DNA of 10,031 nt from Ichthyophonus hoferi (GCA_002751075.1 NAOQ01000348.1:10382-20412); one strand, 5' to 3'. Numbered from the stretch's first letter, positions 1 to 9,131 are shown. The notes: generated by a model from the sequence alone, not told the origin. Numbers and translations: made by a program.

Positions 1-104
1 TACTATCCTACTATCCTACTATCCTACTAACCCACTAACCTACTATCCTACTATCCTACTAACTTACTAACCTACTAACCTACTAACCTACTATCCTACC
101 ATCT
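1..104. repeat. 8-bp minisatellite, TACTATCC/TACTAACC
   Basis: About 13 tandem 8-bp units, the last one degenerate, run from the window edge. Two unit types alternate in blocks: TACTATCC (units 1-3, 6-7, 12) and TACTAACC (4, 9-11, with one-base variants at 5 and 8). The array lies in SEY1 intron 4 (from 145 leftwards), so the transcript carries it as GGTTAGTA/GGATAGTA. It may continue beyond base 1. The unit length is not a multiple of three, which fits a non-coding location. Confidence 0.9.
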
Positions 105-145
105 ACTGTCTCACCCCTCCGCACTGTGACCCTATCCGGACCTAC

Positions 146-2042
146 CCCTCCTTATAGAACAACTTGAGATGCAATTCAAACACCATCTTCAAGGTTCCAT
201 AGTTGGAAGCAGTATAACGACCCACATCAGTTGCCCACATGTTTATAATGAGGACTTCCGAGAGAGCCAGTGAGAATAGTGCGCTTTTACGATCAAAATT
301 CTAAAGGGAATGGTTGGTGATTGGTATTAGAGGTGAGGAATAGAGGACTAACAAGAAAGAAGCACATGACTTAGTGGTCCCAGAAGGAGGCCATAAGAGG
401 GCGTAAATATATAGGTATGTGATATGGTTTAAATATATGAGAGTACGTAAGAGTACATACGTGTATATATATGTGCAAAATGATAATAATAGTTACTATG
501 TCAAGGTGTAAATAAGATGTGTGGATGTATGTATAGGTATGTATATGTGTGTATGTGTGCATGTGTGTTGGTGTGTAGGCAGATAGACAGAAAAGTATGT
601 AAGTGTGTGTATATGCATATGTGTAAGTTGGTAGGTAGATGTGTATATGTGGATGTATGTATATATAGTATATAGGTGTGTATGAACAATGAAAAGATCA
701 ACAGCGCAGTGGTATGCATACGTACAATGTGTTTGTCGCCTCTCTCCTTACTGTCTGTTCCCTCAACATCCATTACTAACACTTTTTTGGTCATGTCGTG
801 AGCCAACCATAGACCTGTATAGGGGGAGCATCATTGGTGGCATTGGTTACTATGTAATATATATATATATATATAGCATCATACTGTAATGTTATTGGTG
901 TATCTTGGTGTATGTGTGTTATTTTATATGTATATGTATATGTATATGTAATGTATATATATGATTATGTATATATGTAAATGTATATGAATCTTAATGT
1001 ATTTGTCTTTCTAAATATATTTTTCTCTACAACGCACCCTTTGTAGTCTGTTTTCTTGATTTCACATCCATGACCTGAAACTCTGTGCCAAACAGTAAGT
1101 TGAACAGGGTTGATTTTCCCCCAGACTGAGGACCTAGCACACTGACAATGTTGTAGTCGTAGCCGAGAGACAGGAAGTCTCCGGGCCATTTGGCCATCTC
1201 TTCCTTTATACCCTCACTGTATGTACGTATGCATGTATATATGTATGTATGTATGTATGTATGTTGATAGTGAAACCAATCTTTATATACAGGTGTATAA
1301 CGAGTATAGTGGTATGTTCTAGACAGTAATAACATCCCTTGGAAGGTAAATTTAAGTACAAGGTGTCCTGAGTGATAGCTTGTGGTCTTGACCATAGGAT
1401 GTAAATATCAATGTTATGGTTGGGGGGTTGGGGAAAAGGAACTATTAATAAGAGGGTAGTATAGTACTTGCAGGTATGATTATGTACTGGTTAATAGTAT
1501 ATAGCATACTGGTACATTATCCATGATTGCATGTGTATATGAGAGGGTATATTGATGTAAATGTAGAAGCAGGGAGCAGGAGGACACGGGTATGTGTACA
1601 TGTGTGAGTTTTCATATATATATATGTAGAAGCATATGTATGCGTCTATAATTAATTGCCAAAATGGATCCAGGCCTGGCAGTTTGCGTCTATATATAAA
1701 ACAGGAGGATGAGAATGTACAGTAGATATGCCTGTGTTAGTGCTGGTTAGAAACGTTCATTCTTGTGTGGGTATAGTAAATTTGTTTGCCTACGTTCGTA
1801 CTGTACATCTTTGTAGGTCTGTGTAAACTTTTACAGGGCACTATGAGCAAGAATGAAGGAGGGGGGATAATAAAGTAACAGATAGCTAGGTAGAGGCAGA
1901 ATGAAAATACAATGGCACACAGAAAAGAAGAACACGCTTGAGTTTTTACGCACTTGTACTTGTAGTCATCCCTCACAATCTGGCAGATATTGGATGAAAT
2001 GGTGTGGTGGGCCTGGGCTGATAACTCCTCTGGCTGATTCAT
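146..2042 (-). CDS. SEY1: SEY1/RHD3-family dynamin-like ER fusion GTPase, 5' part (exons 1-4)
   Basis: SEY1/RHD3 GTPases drive homotypic fusion of ER membranes and take the place of animal atlastins. I assign four exons by in-phase GT-AG joins: 2042-1954, 1216-1038, 814-726 and 300-146, giving 170 residues plus two bases. The P-loop GPQSGGKST is at about residues 58-66. The switch-I QTTKG at 86-90 continues over the exon 2/3 join as LWLAH, matching the fungal TTKGIWLAH. The G3 motif DVEG is at 105-108, followed by ERG, then FDRKSALF and GRYTASNYG. Exon 1 ends in AA and exon 2 opens with T, giving Asn30 and a family-like N-terminus ([10 protein letters not shown], then [12 protein letters not shown]). 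The start is set by ATG at 2042, with an in-frame TGA nine bases upstream. The G4 motif, helical domain and membrane hairpin lie left of base 1; the whole protein is usually about 800-900 residues. Very confident in the family; the exact exon 1 edge is inferred. Confidence 0.94.
301..725 (-). other. SEY1 intron 3 with a GT/TATG-rich simple-sequence tract
   Basis: The donor is GTACGT at 725-720 and the acceptor ends in CCCTTTAG at 301, with a good pyrimidine run. On the plus strand roughly 400-680 is low-complexity GT, GTAT and TATG sequence. Long open frames here, rich in His, Thr, Tyr and Ile, are by-products of that repeat and are not genes. Confidence 0.85.
857..875. repeat. (AT)n microsatellite in SEY1 intron 2
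   Basis: About nine AT dinucleotides lie close to the intron 2 acceptor, which is at 816-815 on the minus strand. Confidence 0.9.
922..990. repeat. (TATATG)n and related TATG-type simple sequence in SEY1 intron 2
   Basis: Four perfect TATATG units run from 925 to 948, then diverge into TATG/TATA variants to about 990. The tract lies inside intron 2 (1037-815). Confidence 0.85.
1217..1953 (-). other. SEY1 intron 1 (737 bp)
   Basis: The donor is GTGCGT at 1953-1948 and the acceptor ATACAG ends at 1217. Apart from the TATG array at its 3' end I see no exon in it. The minus-strand open frame reading into exon 2 from 1395 crosses the repeat and is intron read-through. The phase (AA + T) makes the join work without an added exon. 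Confidence 0.75.
1219..1265. repeat. (TATG)n microsatellite abutting the SEY1 exon 2 acceptor
   Basis: On the minus strand this reads as repeated CATA ending in ACATACAG, and the splice acceptor AG (1218-1217) follows directly. About five perfect TATG units (1241-1263) are flanked by interrupted ones. The repeat occupies the place where a polypyrimidine tract would be expected. Confidence 0.85.
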
Positions 2043-2059
2043 GTTGCCTCAAGTTTCTG

Positions 2060-2086
2060 TCAATGAAAGTTCATGTATATATACAT
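2060..2086 (-). other. Possible upstream ORF of SEY1 (8 codons)
   Basis: ATG at 2086 opens an 8-codon frame (MYIYMNFH) that ends in TGA at 2062-2060, 17 bases before the SEY1 ATG. It matters only if transcription starts further upstream. The sequence TTTCATTGACAG at about 2070-2059 could instead be an acceptor of a 5'-UTR intron, which would remove this uORF. Confidence 0.35.
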
Positions 2087-2177
2087 TAGTAGCGCAAAAT
2101 ACTTCTATAGCAAAGACCAAATGACAACTGAACAACATATAAGTTTAGTTATTAGGACAAAAAAATGAAGGTATAGA

Positions 2178-2204
2178 GTCGCACAAGTCGCACAAGTCGC
2201 ACAA
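2178..2204. repeat. Three perfect tandem copies of GTCGCACAA
   Basis: Three 9-bp copies lie at 2178-2186, 2187-2195 and 2196-2204, followed by a broken fourth (GTTG). They are GC-richer than their surroundings and lie about 140 bp upstream of the SEY1 start. This could be a short binding-site array or a recent slippage repeat. Confidence 0.9.
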
Positions 2205-2228
2205 GTTGTAATATATACCTATGTTGAA

Positions 2229-2246
2229 GTTCCGGTCAAACGGAAC
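2229..2246. promoter_or_regulatory. Inverted repeat GTTCCG-N6-CGGAAC
   Basis: A perfect 6-bp inverted repeat with a 6-base spacer (GTCAAA) lies about 190 bp upstream of the SEY1 start. Each arm contains a GGAA/TTCC core, so it could be a paired site for an ETS-like or other dimeric factor, or simply a small hairpin. Confidence 0.5.
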
Positions 2247-2853
2247 GATAAGTTTAAGAAATAAGGTATTAGGTATTTGATAAAACTAAATACCAGATTG
2301 ACTATAGGTATTAGGTTGTTTGCCAGGTAACCCAGACGCAAACAAACTTCCAATTAAAACAACACCTTCATGTCATTGGTTGGTTGTATTAATAAATCGA
2401 TCAAAGTAATGGTTGCAACAATAAAATTTAGGTAATTTTAGCCAATCACCTTATAGATCGTTAACTAAACATCATTCTTTCTTACTCTTTTGCCAATTTT
2501 GGTCTATGCACTTAATAATGCTTACATATTATCTGACTCCACCTCTAAAATCTGTGATTGAAATATTAAGGGCCCAATCGTTTGGGAACTTTATATAAGT
2601 AGCACATACGCTTGCATAATTAAAAAATATCAAATAAATCTATTGGTATCAACTAATTCATGAGAATAATAATAGTATACCTTTTAAGAAAGAAAAGGTT
2701 CAATGCAAAGCTCAGCACGGCGCTATGCTCAGGTTTAAATAATCACAAATACCTAATCAAATTACAGATCAAAAGTAGTCCCAAAAGCCAATCAACATAC
2801 AAAACAAAATAATTTACTCTATTGTTATTGGTGGTTGTAGGCACGGGTAATGG

Positions 2854-2859
2854 CACGTG
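2854..2859. promoter_or_regulatory. CACGTG E-box upstream of MIA40
   Basis: The palindromic core sits in GGCACGTGAG, 84 bp before the MIA40 ATG. CACGTG is the classic site of bHLH and bHLH-zip factors. Its use here is inferred from position only. Confidence 0.5.
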
Positions 2860-2943
2860 AGCCCTCGGGTAAGCGATTAGAGATCACAGCTAAAGGGAGA
2901 TAGAAGAATAATAGGAATACTCGGGCAAGAAAAACTGTACAAA

Positions 2944-5131
2944 ATGTTTGGCACACAGAACTATGGTAAGTCTATACTTGAAATTAAAAATATTAGATAT
3001 TTTTTATGTATATTTGTTTTTGCAAGTGCTCTTATTTATGTTTTTTTGGCATAGAGGAGAAGGGGGGGCGGTCTCATAATACCTATAGATATTTTAGTAT
3101 AGACATACATATCCCTTTTAATTGTCAGCGTAAGGGGTGGTAGACTGAGATGTTCCTTCTCTTGATATTGCACAAAGTCTATAAATGTATAAATATATGT
3201 GTAACTTTGTGTGTTTGTGTGGCAACTGAAATTGTACATAGAGTAATGAATTAATATGGCTTAATGAGGAGATAAGATAATGTAGAAACGTGCATATGTG
3301 TATGTAAATTGGGGCAAGAGGAAGAAGGAAATTGGCTGGGGGCCAAGTTGTTTATCCTTGACGATCTTGACTGTTAGGGGAATAAGAATAACTCTAATCA
3401 CAACCTGCTAAACAGAAAAGGACAAAATCATTTTTGTCACTAAGGAGGACCAAGATAACCTGGGTACTCCTGTGGTAAGTAATATTTCATAGTTTATTTA
3501 TTTTTGCTTTTTAAATGTTTTACGCTGTATATACAGTATTGGTAGAATGGCCACATGCATTATTGTATCAACATAAGATCTATTATTTACTCTCTTATTT
3601 TATCTTATGTAGATGTAAGTTTTTCATTTTGATCCACTGACTAATTATATAATCTTGTCGCCATATTGTTTATTTCTGAAACCTTTAGTGTAGCATATTA
3701 CTACTACTTGTACTACAGTTGATGTAATAGTGTGAACCATGATTGGGTTAGGTTGTATTACTGAATGAAGTTTATTGAAAGAAAAGAGGCAATCAGATGG
3801 AATACCAATCATGTGTCTTTAACTACCTACATTCTTCACTATACGGGACTTGATTCTAATTTCTAGTGATTGTTATTTCTCATAATCTGTAATATTATTC
3901 TTAAATATCACTGTGGTTCACTAATAACTCTGAATAGAATGAATTGATCTGTTCTTATAATTAAAATCATAACAGCCACTAACAGCCTGCCATGAATATT
4001 ATTAGAGTATATAAAGGATATTGTTATTATATTATTTTTTCCGTTTTCTCCGCATTTAAATTACGCATCATTGCTTGCTCTAGGATATTCCATTGTTATT
4101 TCAAATCATTTATGGTATAACTAATACCTATAAAATAATAGGAGATAATAACACTTCCCTTCCCCTTCCTTCATTGTTGTGAACCCTTCAATATCCTCTC
4201 TATTTCCTACCGTATATTTGAATTACTACATCCGCACTGTATTGGTTTTTTTTCCCTCTTTCCATAGATGGATTCCAGTGTGCATCTACCAATTCATTCC
4301 CAAGATTCTGGTTTTTCACCAAACTGATTTAATGGTGTCATGAATAATACTCTATATAGCTCTAGGTGTAGATTACAGCTTAACTGATCATGTAACACCT
4401 TTTTTGACACAACATACCATTTTAACTACAGGTAGATGGTCCTGATGGTGCCATCTTGCCCAATGGAGAGATAAATTGGGACTGTCCCTGTCTGGGTGGA
4501 ATGGCTAATGGTGAGTGTTCTAGCTGCTATGCATCCATATTTGCATAATACTATATTATATATTAGATACCTACGCCCCATCTGGAAACTATTGTTAAAT
4601 GCATTTAATGGTAGACCAAGACGTCATAATGGTGGAGGAATCTGTTTTATGGCATATTTAGCATTATTGTGTCATCTTCTTGCTTTTGAGATCTCTGTGA
4701 ACCTACCTACATATGTAGATGAAATGAAAGAAAAATATTAACCTACGTGTACGAGCAACCTCTGTGAGTATAGTGGCATATAAAAATAAATAGAAAAGAT
4801 TGTATAAATTATACAACTAAATATATATATATATATATATATATAATTAGCATCATTTGTTACTTGTGGACAGGAGTGTATACATACGGAATAATTTTTA
4901 GAATATAAAGTTAAAAATAGCCAACCTTAATACGCACGATATATAGGGGTCTGCGGTACGGCGTTCCGTAAGTCTTTCCAGTGTTTTGCCGAAAGCACAA
5001 CCGAGCCTAAAGGAATTGATTGTGTGGAGGCATTTATTACGTTTCAGAATTGTATAAAAGATCATCCAGACCAATTTCCTGATAAGAACAACGGGTTGGA
5101 GGAAGAACCAGCAGCCACCGAGCAGTTGTAA
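2944..5131 (+). CDS. MIA40: MIA40/CHCHD4 mitochondrial intermembrane-space oxidoreductase, complete, four exons
   Basis: MIA40 introduces disulfides into small cysteine-rich proteins entering the mitochondrial intermembrane space and is itself re-oxidised by Erv1/ALR. Exons are 2944-2965, 3416-3474, 4432-4510 and 4947-5131; all joins are in phase and total 345 bases (114 residues plus TAA). Seen directly: catalytic CPC at residues 45-47 in [11 protein letters not shown], then twin CX9C pairs C56/C66 and C79/C89. The spacings between cysteines (9, 9, 13 and 9) are those of human CHCHD4. EPKGIDCVE matches the yeast protein; [11 protein letters not shown] at 9-19 resembles the animal N-terminus. 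The tail is acidic (LEEE near 104-107). There is no transmembrane anchor, so it is the short soluble type, unlike yeast. The start is the only in-frame ATG after a TAG at 2878-2880. Donors are GTAAGT, GTAAGT and GTGAGT. A small extra exon in the 957-bp second intron is possible but not needed. Confidence 0.96.
2966..3415 (+). other. MIA40 intron 1 (450 bp)
   Basis: The donor GTAAGT is at 2966-2971 and the acceptor GCTAAACAG ends at 3415. The phase-1 join creates Glu8 from G + AA. Nothing else recognisable is seen inside. Confidence 0.9.
3475..4431 (+). other. MIA40 intron 2 (957 bp)
   Basis: The donor is GTAAGT and the acceptor AACTACAG ends at 4431, phase 0. It is the longest intron in the window and very AT-rich. 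Human CHCHD4 has more residues in this linker (between TKEDH and the LILPNG segment), so a small skipped or alternative exon is possible, but I did not find a convincing one. Confidence 0.85.
4511..4946 (+). other. MIA40 intron 3 (436 bp)
   Basis: The donor is GTGAGT and the acceptor is CGATATATAG. The join restores a Gly codon (G + GG) and places VCG directly after GGMANG, as the family alignment requires. The open frame that starts in exon 3 and reads on into this intron has no family resemblance. Confidence 0.92.
4821..4846. repeat. (AT)n microsatellite in MIA40 intron 3
   Basis: About 12 uninterrupted AT dinucleotides lie roughly 100 bp upstream of the exon 4 acceptor. Confidence 0.95.
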
Positions 5132-8100
5132 TATTATTATTATTATGATCGTTTGGATTGAACATCTTTTGGCCACTTGACATGTCTTATTTGTCTTACT
5201 AGCCATATTCAACACTCACAAGATCTGAGTAGAAAATTGAATGTATGTATATTTTAAGAAACTTTTTTTTTTGTAAATTTGTATAGTATCTCCATGATAT
5301 TTTACATAGACTAGTTTTTAGAGAAAAAAATTCAAGCCACCTGTTGAAAAGGACAAAACTAACATCTCATTTATGTCTTCTTTGTAGATAAAATCTAGTA
5401 GAGCTTTAGTTAATACTTTATGGATTGTTTGGTGTTAAACTATAAAACTCGCCTATAAGGTAATTGAACAGCTTTTATATGATACCAGAAACCGTATGTA
5501 TGCTAACTACCCACTTGATGCGGAAGTTAATGCAAAGAATAATATTGCAGGCAGATACTGTAAAATAGATTATAAATGGGCATAGGGCAAAGTTGTGGTA
5601 AATAAACGAAACCTGTCTGAACAAGGATTCACTCTAATATAAATGCCATAATATTATTTCTAGGTAACAGATAAACTCCTAAAATAAATATGACACTAAT
5701 AAAACAATTATGGGGACGAATTATATTGGATGGTAAGTGTAGAATGTAATTTAAGTTACTATGTAAGATCATGCCATTGTGACTTATGAATATAAAGACT
5801 TTACTGTGATAGGGCTGAGCCACGGAATTTTGCATTGAGACTGAATTAAGATATTTTTATTTTTATTCTCTACCTGCAATCGTCAGGTACTATCCAAGAT
5901 GTGTGACTAATATTTGCTGCACAACCTAAAATCGACAATTATTTGCCAGGTTGGTTCAGAAGTAAATTGGTCATACCTGACTAGAGTATGTCTGAAACGA
6001 TTATTACTGATATGTACTCCCCATTTACTTGGCTGCCTCGCGTTTTTAATTAGATCCAGCTATCCTAGAACTAAAATAATAATAAAACAATCGTATTGTA
6101 GGTGGTCACACGTTCAATACCTATCGTAATGTATTTTGCGGGAATTCCAAGTCTACTCTTCTCCAAATCAAATATTAAACTATTTTTTTTCCATTATTAT
6201 GTAGTTGTGCTTTTTCTGCTATATCCCATCCAACGGCGTTCCCGGCAGCTTCACTAGTATTCTAATTGTACCACACTAAAAGGACTGGAATTCCAGTGTA
6301 TTTCTTAACTTTAACCTTTATTATAGTAATCTACACTCTGGCGTATCATTCCAAAACGCGAGAACCTCTTCAGGACTGCAATAATATGATTTTTTGCGGC
6401 TTTTCCAATCTTAAATATTTACATATGCAAGCTGAATCTATTGCAGCCAGCCAATATCTAAGGTATTTTGTTTGGTGTAATATTGGTTGAAGTTGCCCTA
6501 TCAGTAAGTATTCCTGGCTTTTAATAGTTGGTTGCACAACTAGAATACCTCATGTAGGCCAAAAATTATATCCCAGTTTATGAAATATCCAATAGCAAAG
6601 TAATTTCGTGCGGCTATTTAACTAAGGGTAGATGTGTGTAAAACGTAAATGAGTTGAGTTGATTGGGAGAAAAACCGAGCAATTGCTTTTATCACTCTCT
6701 CTTTCCTCGCGCATATTGACTAATAAAACTGGATTTATAGCATTATTTATTGCTACGTTATTCTCAGTGTGCAATATTCCATATTAAGTAAGCACTTCTA
6801 GCAGGCTATATAGGAATAGGATAATTTTTTATCAAAATAATATTTGATATGATAAAATATGCTTGTAATATTTCCATATGCTGTATATACCCAGTACAGT
6901 CTTTTTCTTCTCCATTTGGGCAAAATTATTTGAGAAATGAATCTAAACCAAAAAGGATCGGTTTAAATTTTTTTAAGATGTTTTCTCAAACAAACTATAT
7001 GGCTATGACTCTTGCATAAAAAGGTGGTTTCATCTTAATATAAGTATATCTAGAAGCAATTTATACAATATAGCGACAATTCGAATGGATTTCCAATGCT
7101 GTGAATAAAAAGGATATTCTAAAAAATGTAACACTGGATTTACCAGGGATATATAGGCTAGTAGAAGTCGTATAACTTGAAGTATTATATTACAGTATCA
7201 ATAGCCAATGTATCTATGCAACTAAATTCAATAACCCATGTGAACTTCTGCTATATCCTCTTAATTATCATGTTTACCCAATACAATTTAGATTTTATTA
7301 GCTCCCATTTGGATGTGGTTGTGATTGCTTCAAACTTAGAGTTCACATTGTCTCGTTTAAATGAGTACAAATTGGTAACATTATGATGTAAATACCCATA
7401 GTTGCAAAATTATAAAGTACTCGAATAACAAAGAGGAATTGTATAAGAGGTGTTATTTTTTAAGATTACAGTATTCATGGTCATCATCAATAAACTTTTG
7501 AAAAATTCACACCATAATTAACTTGTTATACAATCATAAGTCCATAGCTAACAATGTTGGGGCTTGCTTATAATGATTGGTGCTTAGCCAGGAAGTAGTG
7601 TCAAAGCCGTCACCAATAAATTAGTAGTTATTATATTTTATTGTACAATATTGATGCAGCTAAATTAAGTTATAATTGTTTAATGGCATCGGTAATTTAC
7701 GATGGAGATAGCATATACGTTTTAATATATGAAAGGCGTATGTCTCTTCATTGAAGGGCTGATAACCCTAACTGTGTTTGTCGGATTGATGAGGTTGGTT
7801 CTTACTAAAATAAGCAACATCTACGATAATTAGTAGTGAGAATATTTTCCCCACAATATTTTATCAATAAACGCTAATGCTATTAGATATGAGTATGTAA
7901 ATCCAGTCCATCTTAAAGAATGATGTTAATTTTTTAACAGGAGGCACACCCAAACATCAAATATGGTGTTGTTAATTAATAGATAGATCGGCATCAGGAT
8001 AATAGAACCCAACAAGTTTGATGATTTAAGTGTTGGTTAATAATCACTTCATTTTACAAATAGTTTGTGTAAGGGAATTTATATTTAGTTGGTTCTACTT

Positions 8101-9047
8101 ACCATGTCAAGGTTGCCCTATAGTATACAATATCTTTTCAATTCAAGAAGAGGCGGATAATCATTGGCTTAGGTTTTATCCCGCTGATTGGCTCCAGAGT
8201 CCAAGTTCACAACAAAACAGTTAATAAACAAGATAGTACAAACAGTAACGTAACAGAAAAATGAAATAAGATTATTGCTTCCTCTATTTGATATTCCAGG
8301 TTGTTAACTTCTTAACCTTGCCCCATGTAATCAATTGATAAAGTTATGGGTTGCGCAAATAGCCTCCTAAGTATTCCCTTGCAGTCTTCATACGTCATTA
8401 ATGCGCCATGGTAATTAACTTAATCTTTCTTTGCTTCCTCCACTAGTTTCCATTATTTAACAAAAAATTAAAAATTAAAAGTATCAAATTCGGATTTTTC
8501 TTACTGGATTAGACGTATTAACGTAAGGCTATAGCCAGGTCATAACGGGTTTAAAAAAATGCAATACGGTTCACACACAAAACATAAGATATATTTTTTA
8601 AAAATTTACTTCATATAACATTTTTATTATTTTTCTCTCTTCTAAATCTAATTTTCTAAAAAAGTATATTTGGATCAATCTCATATTCCTTCTTTTTACG
8701 TCCTACCAGGGAACACCATTATTACCCAGTCAAGTTTACTCATTTGCTAATCAACCAGTATATATACTGATATTACAAAATTACTAGTATCTCACTTTTT
8801 AATGTTATTTTTTTTATTTTTCTATTTATATTTTATTGCCATATTTACTATAAAGTTCCGTATAACCCTCCAAAATCACTTATTAACTTATATATATGCT
8901 AAAAACCCTCGAGCACTTAATAAATAAGCACAACATTTCTACAACACTTCACTACACCCATGTTGTTTTCTCATTCATTCTAACGAGATTGAGTAAGAGA
9001 TCGCATGGTATTTCCACATCAGCAATTATCAATTCACAGTCATCAGG

Positions 9048-9055
9048 TCACGTGA
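9048..9055. promoter_or_regulatory. TCACGTGA palindrome upstream of Sm D1
   Basis: This 8-bp perfect palindrome containing the CACGTG E-box core lies 165 bp before the Sm D1 ATG, in GGTCACGTGATC. It resembles sites of USF/MiT-type bHLH-zip factors. Function is inferred. Confidence 0.55.
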
Positions 9056-9131
9056 TCATAATTTATTTTTGGCCTTCGTCAACCGCCTCACAGTTTCTGA
9101 TGCTTGCTATTATATTGTAGAAATTAGATTT

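Larger units (their letters stand above)
2043..2943. promoter_or_regulatory. Divergent intergenic region between SEY1 and MIA40
   Basis: These 901 bp separate two genes transcribed away from each other, so the region must hold both promoters. I see six CCAAT boxes in both orientations: ATTGG at 2375 and 2827; CCAAT at 2442, 2493, 2574 and 2788. There is also a CACGTG at 2854-2859, a 9-bp triplication at 2178-2204, hairpins at 2229-2246 and 2272-2294, and a repeated AGGTATTAGGT at 2264 and 2306. I see no convincing coding exon here. Promoter function is inferred from position and motif content. Confidence 0.65.

Noticed and set aside
1-104. Run of yeast-type branch-point sequences (TACTAAC)
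   Set aside because: The motif is on the plus strand, while the host gene SEY1 is transcribed from the minus strand, so the RNA contains the complement.
371-680. Minus-strand proteins rich in His, Thr, Tyr and Ile
   Set aside because: They are translations of GT/TATG simple sequence inside SEY1 intron 3.
1217-1395. SEY1 protein beginning at the ATG at 1395
   Set aside because: The frame between 1395 and 1217 has no family similarity, crosses a microsatellite and is better explained as intron read-through.
1954-2042. N-terminus of a Tctex-type dynein light chain
   Set aside because: [15 protein letters not shown] superficially fits, but no downstream dynein exons exist before SEY1 exon 2, and the phase and sequence join perfectly to SEY1.
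2695-2740. Possible tRNA (GGTTCAATGC with nearby GC-rich stem)
   Set aside because: The T-arm does not pair, and no acceptor stem, A box or anticodon arm can be built.
4511-4743. Unspliced C-terminus of MIA40 running past 4510
   Set aside because: It lacks the twin CX9C motifs, and a GTGAGT donor sits exactly at the family boundary, with the missing part found in exon 4.
4898-5215. Minus-strand open frame over the end of MIA40
   Set aside because: It is antisense to the conserved exon 4 and has no recognisable motif.
5907-6059. Minus-strand open frame of about 50 codons (LDLIKNARQPSKWG...)
   Set aside because: A frame this long is expected by chance in 4 kb of six-frame AT-rich sequence; there is no family match and no in-phase neighbour.
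6284-6297. 14-bp perfect palindrome ACTGGAATTCCAGT
   Set aside because: One such palindrome is near chance expectation for 10 kb, and there is no gene context.
7576-7617. Inverted ATTGGTG/CACCAAT pair as a hairpin or promoter
   Set aside because: There are only 7 paired bases across a 28-base loop, with no nearby gene start.
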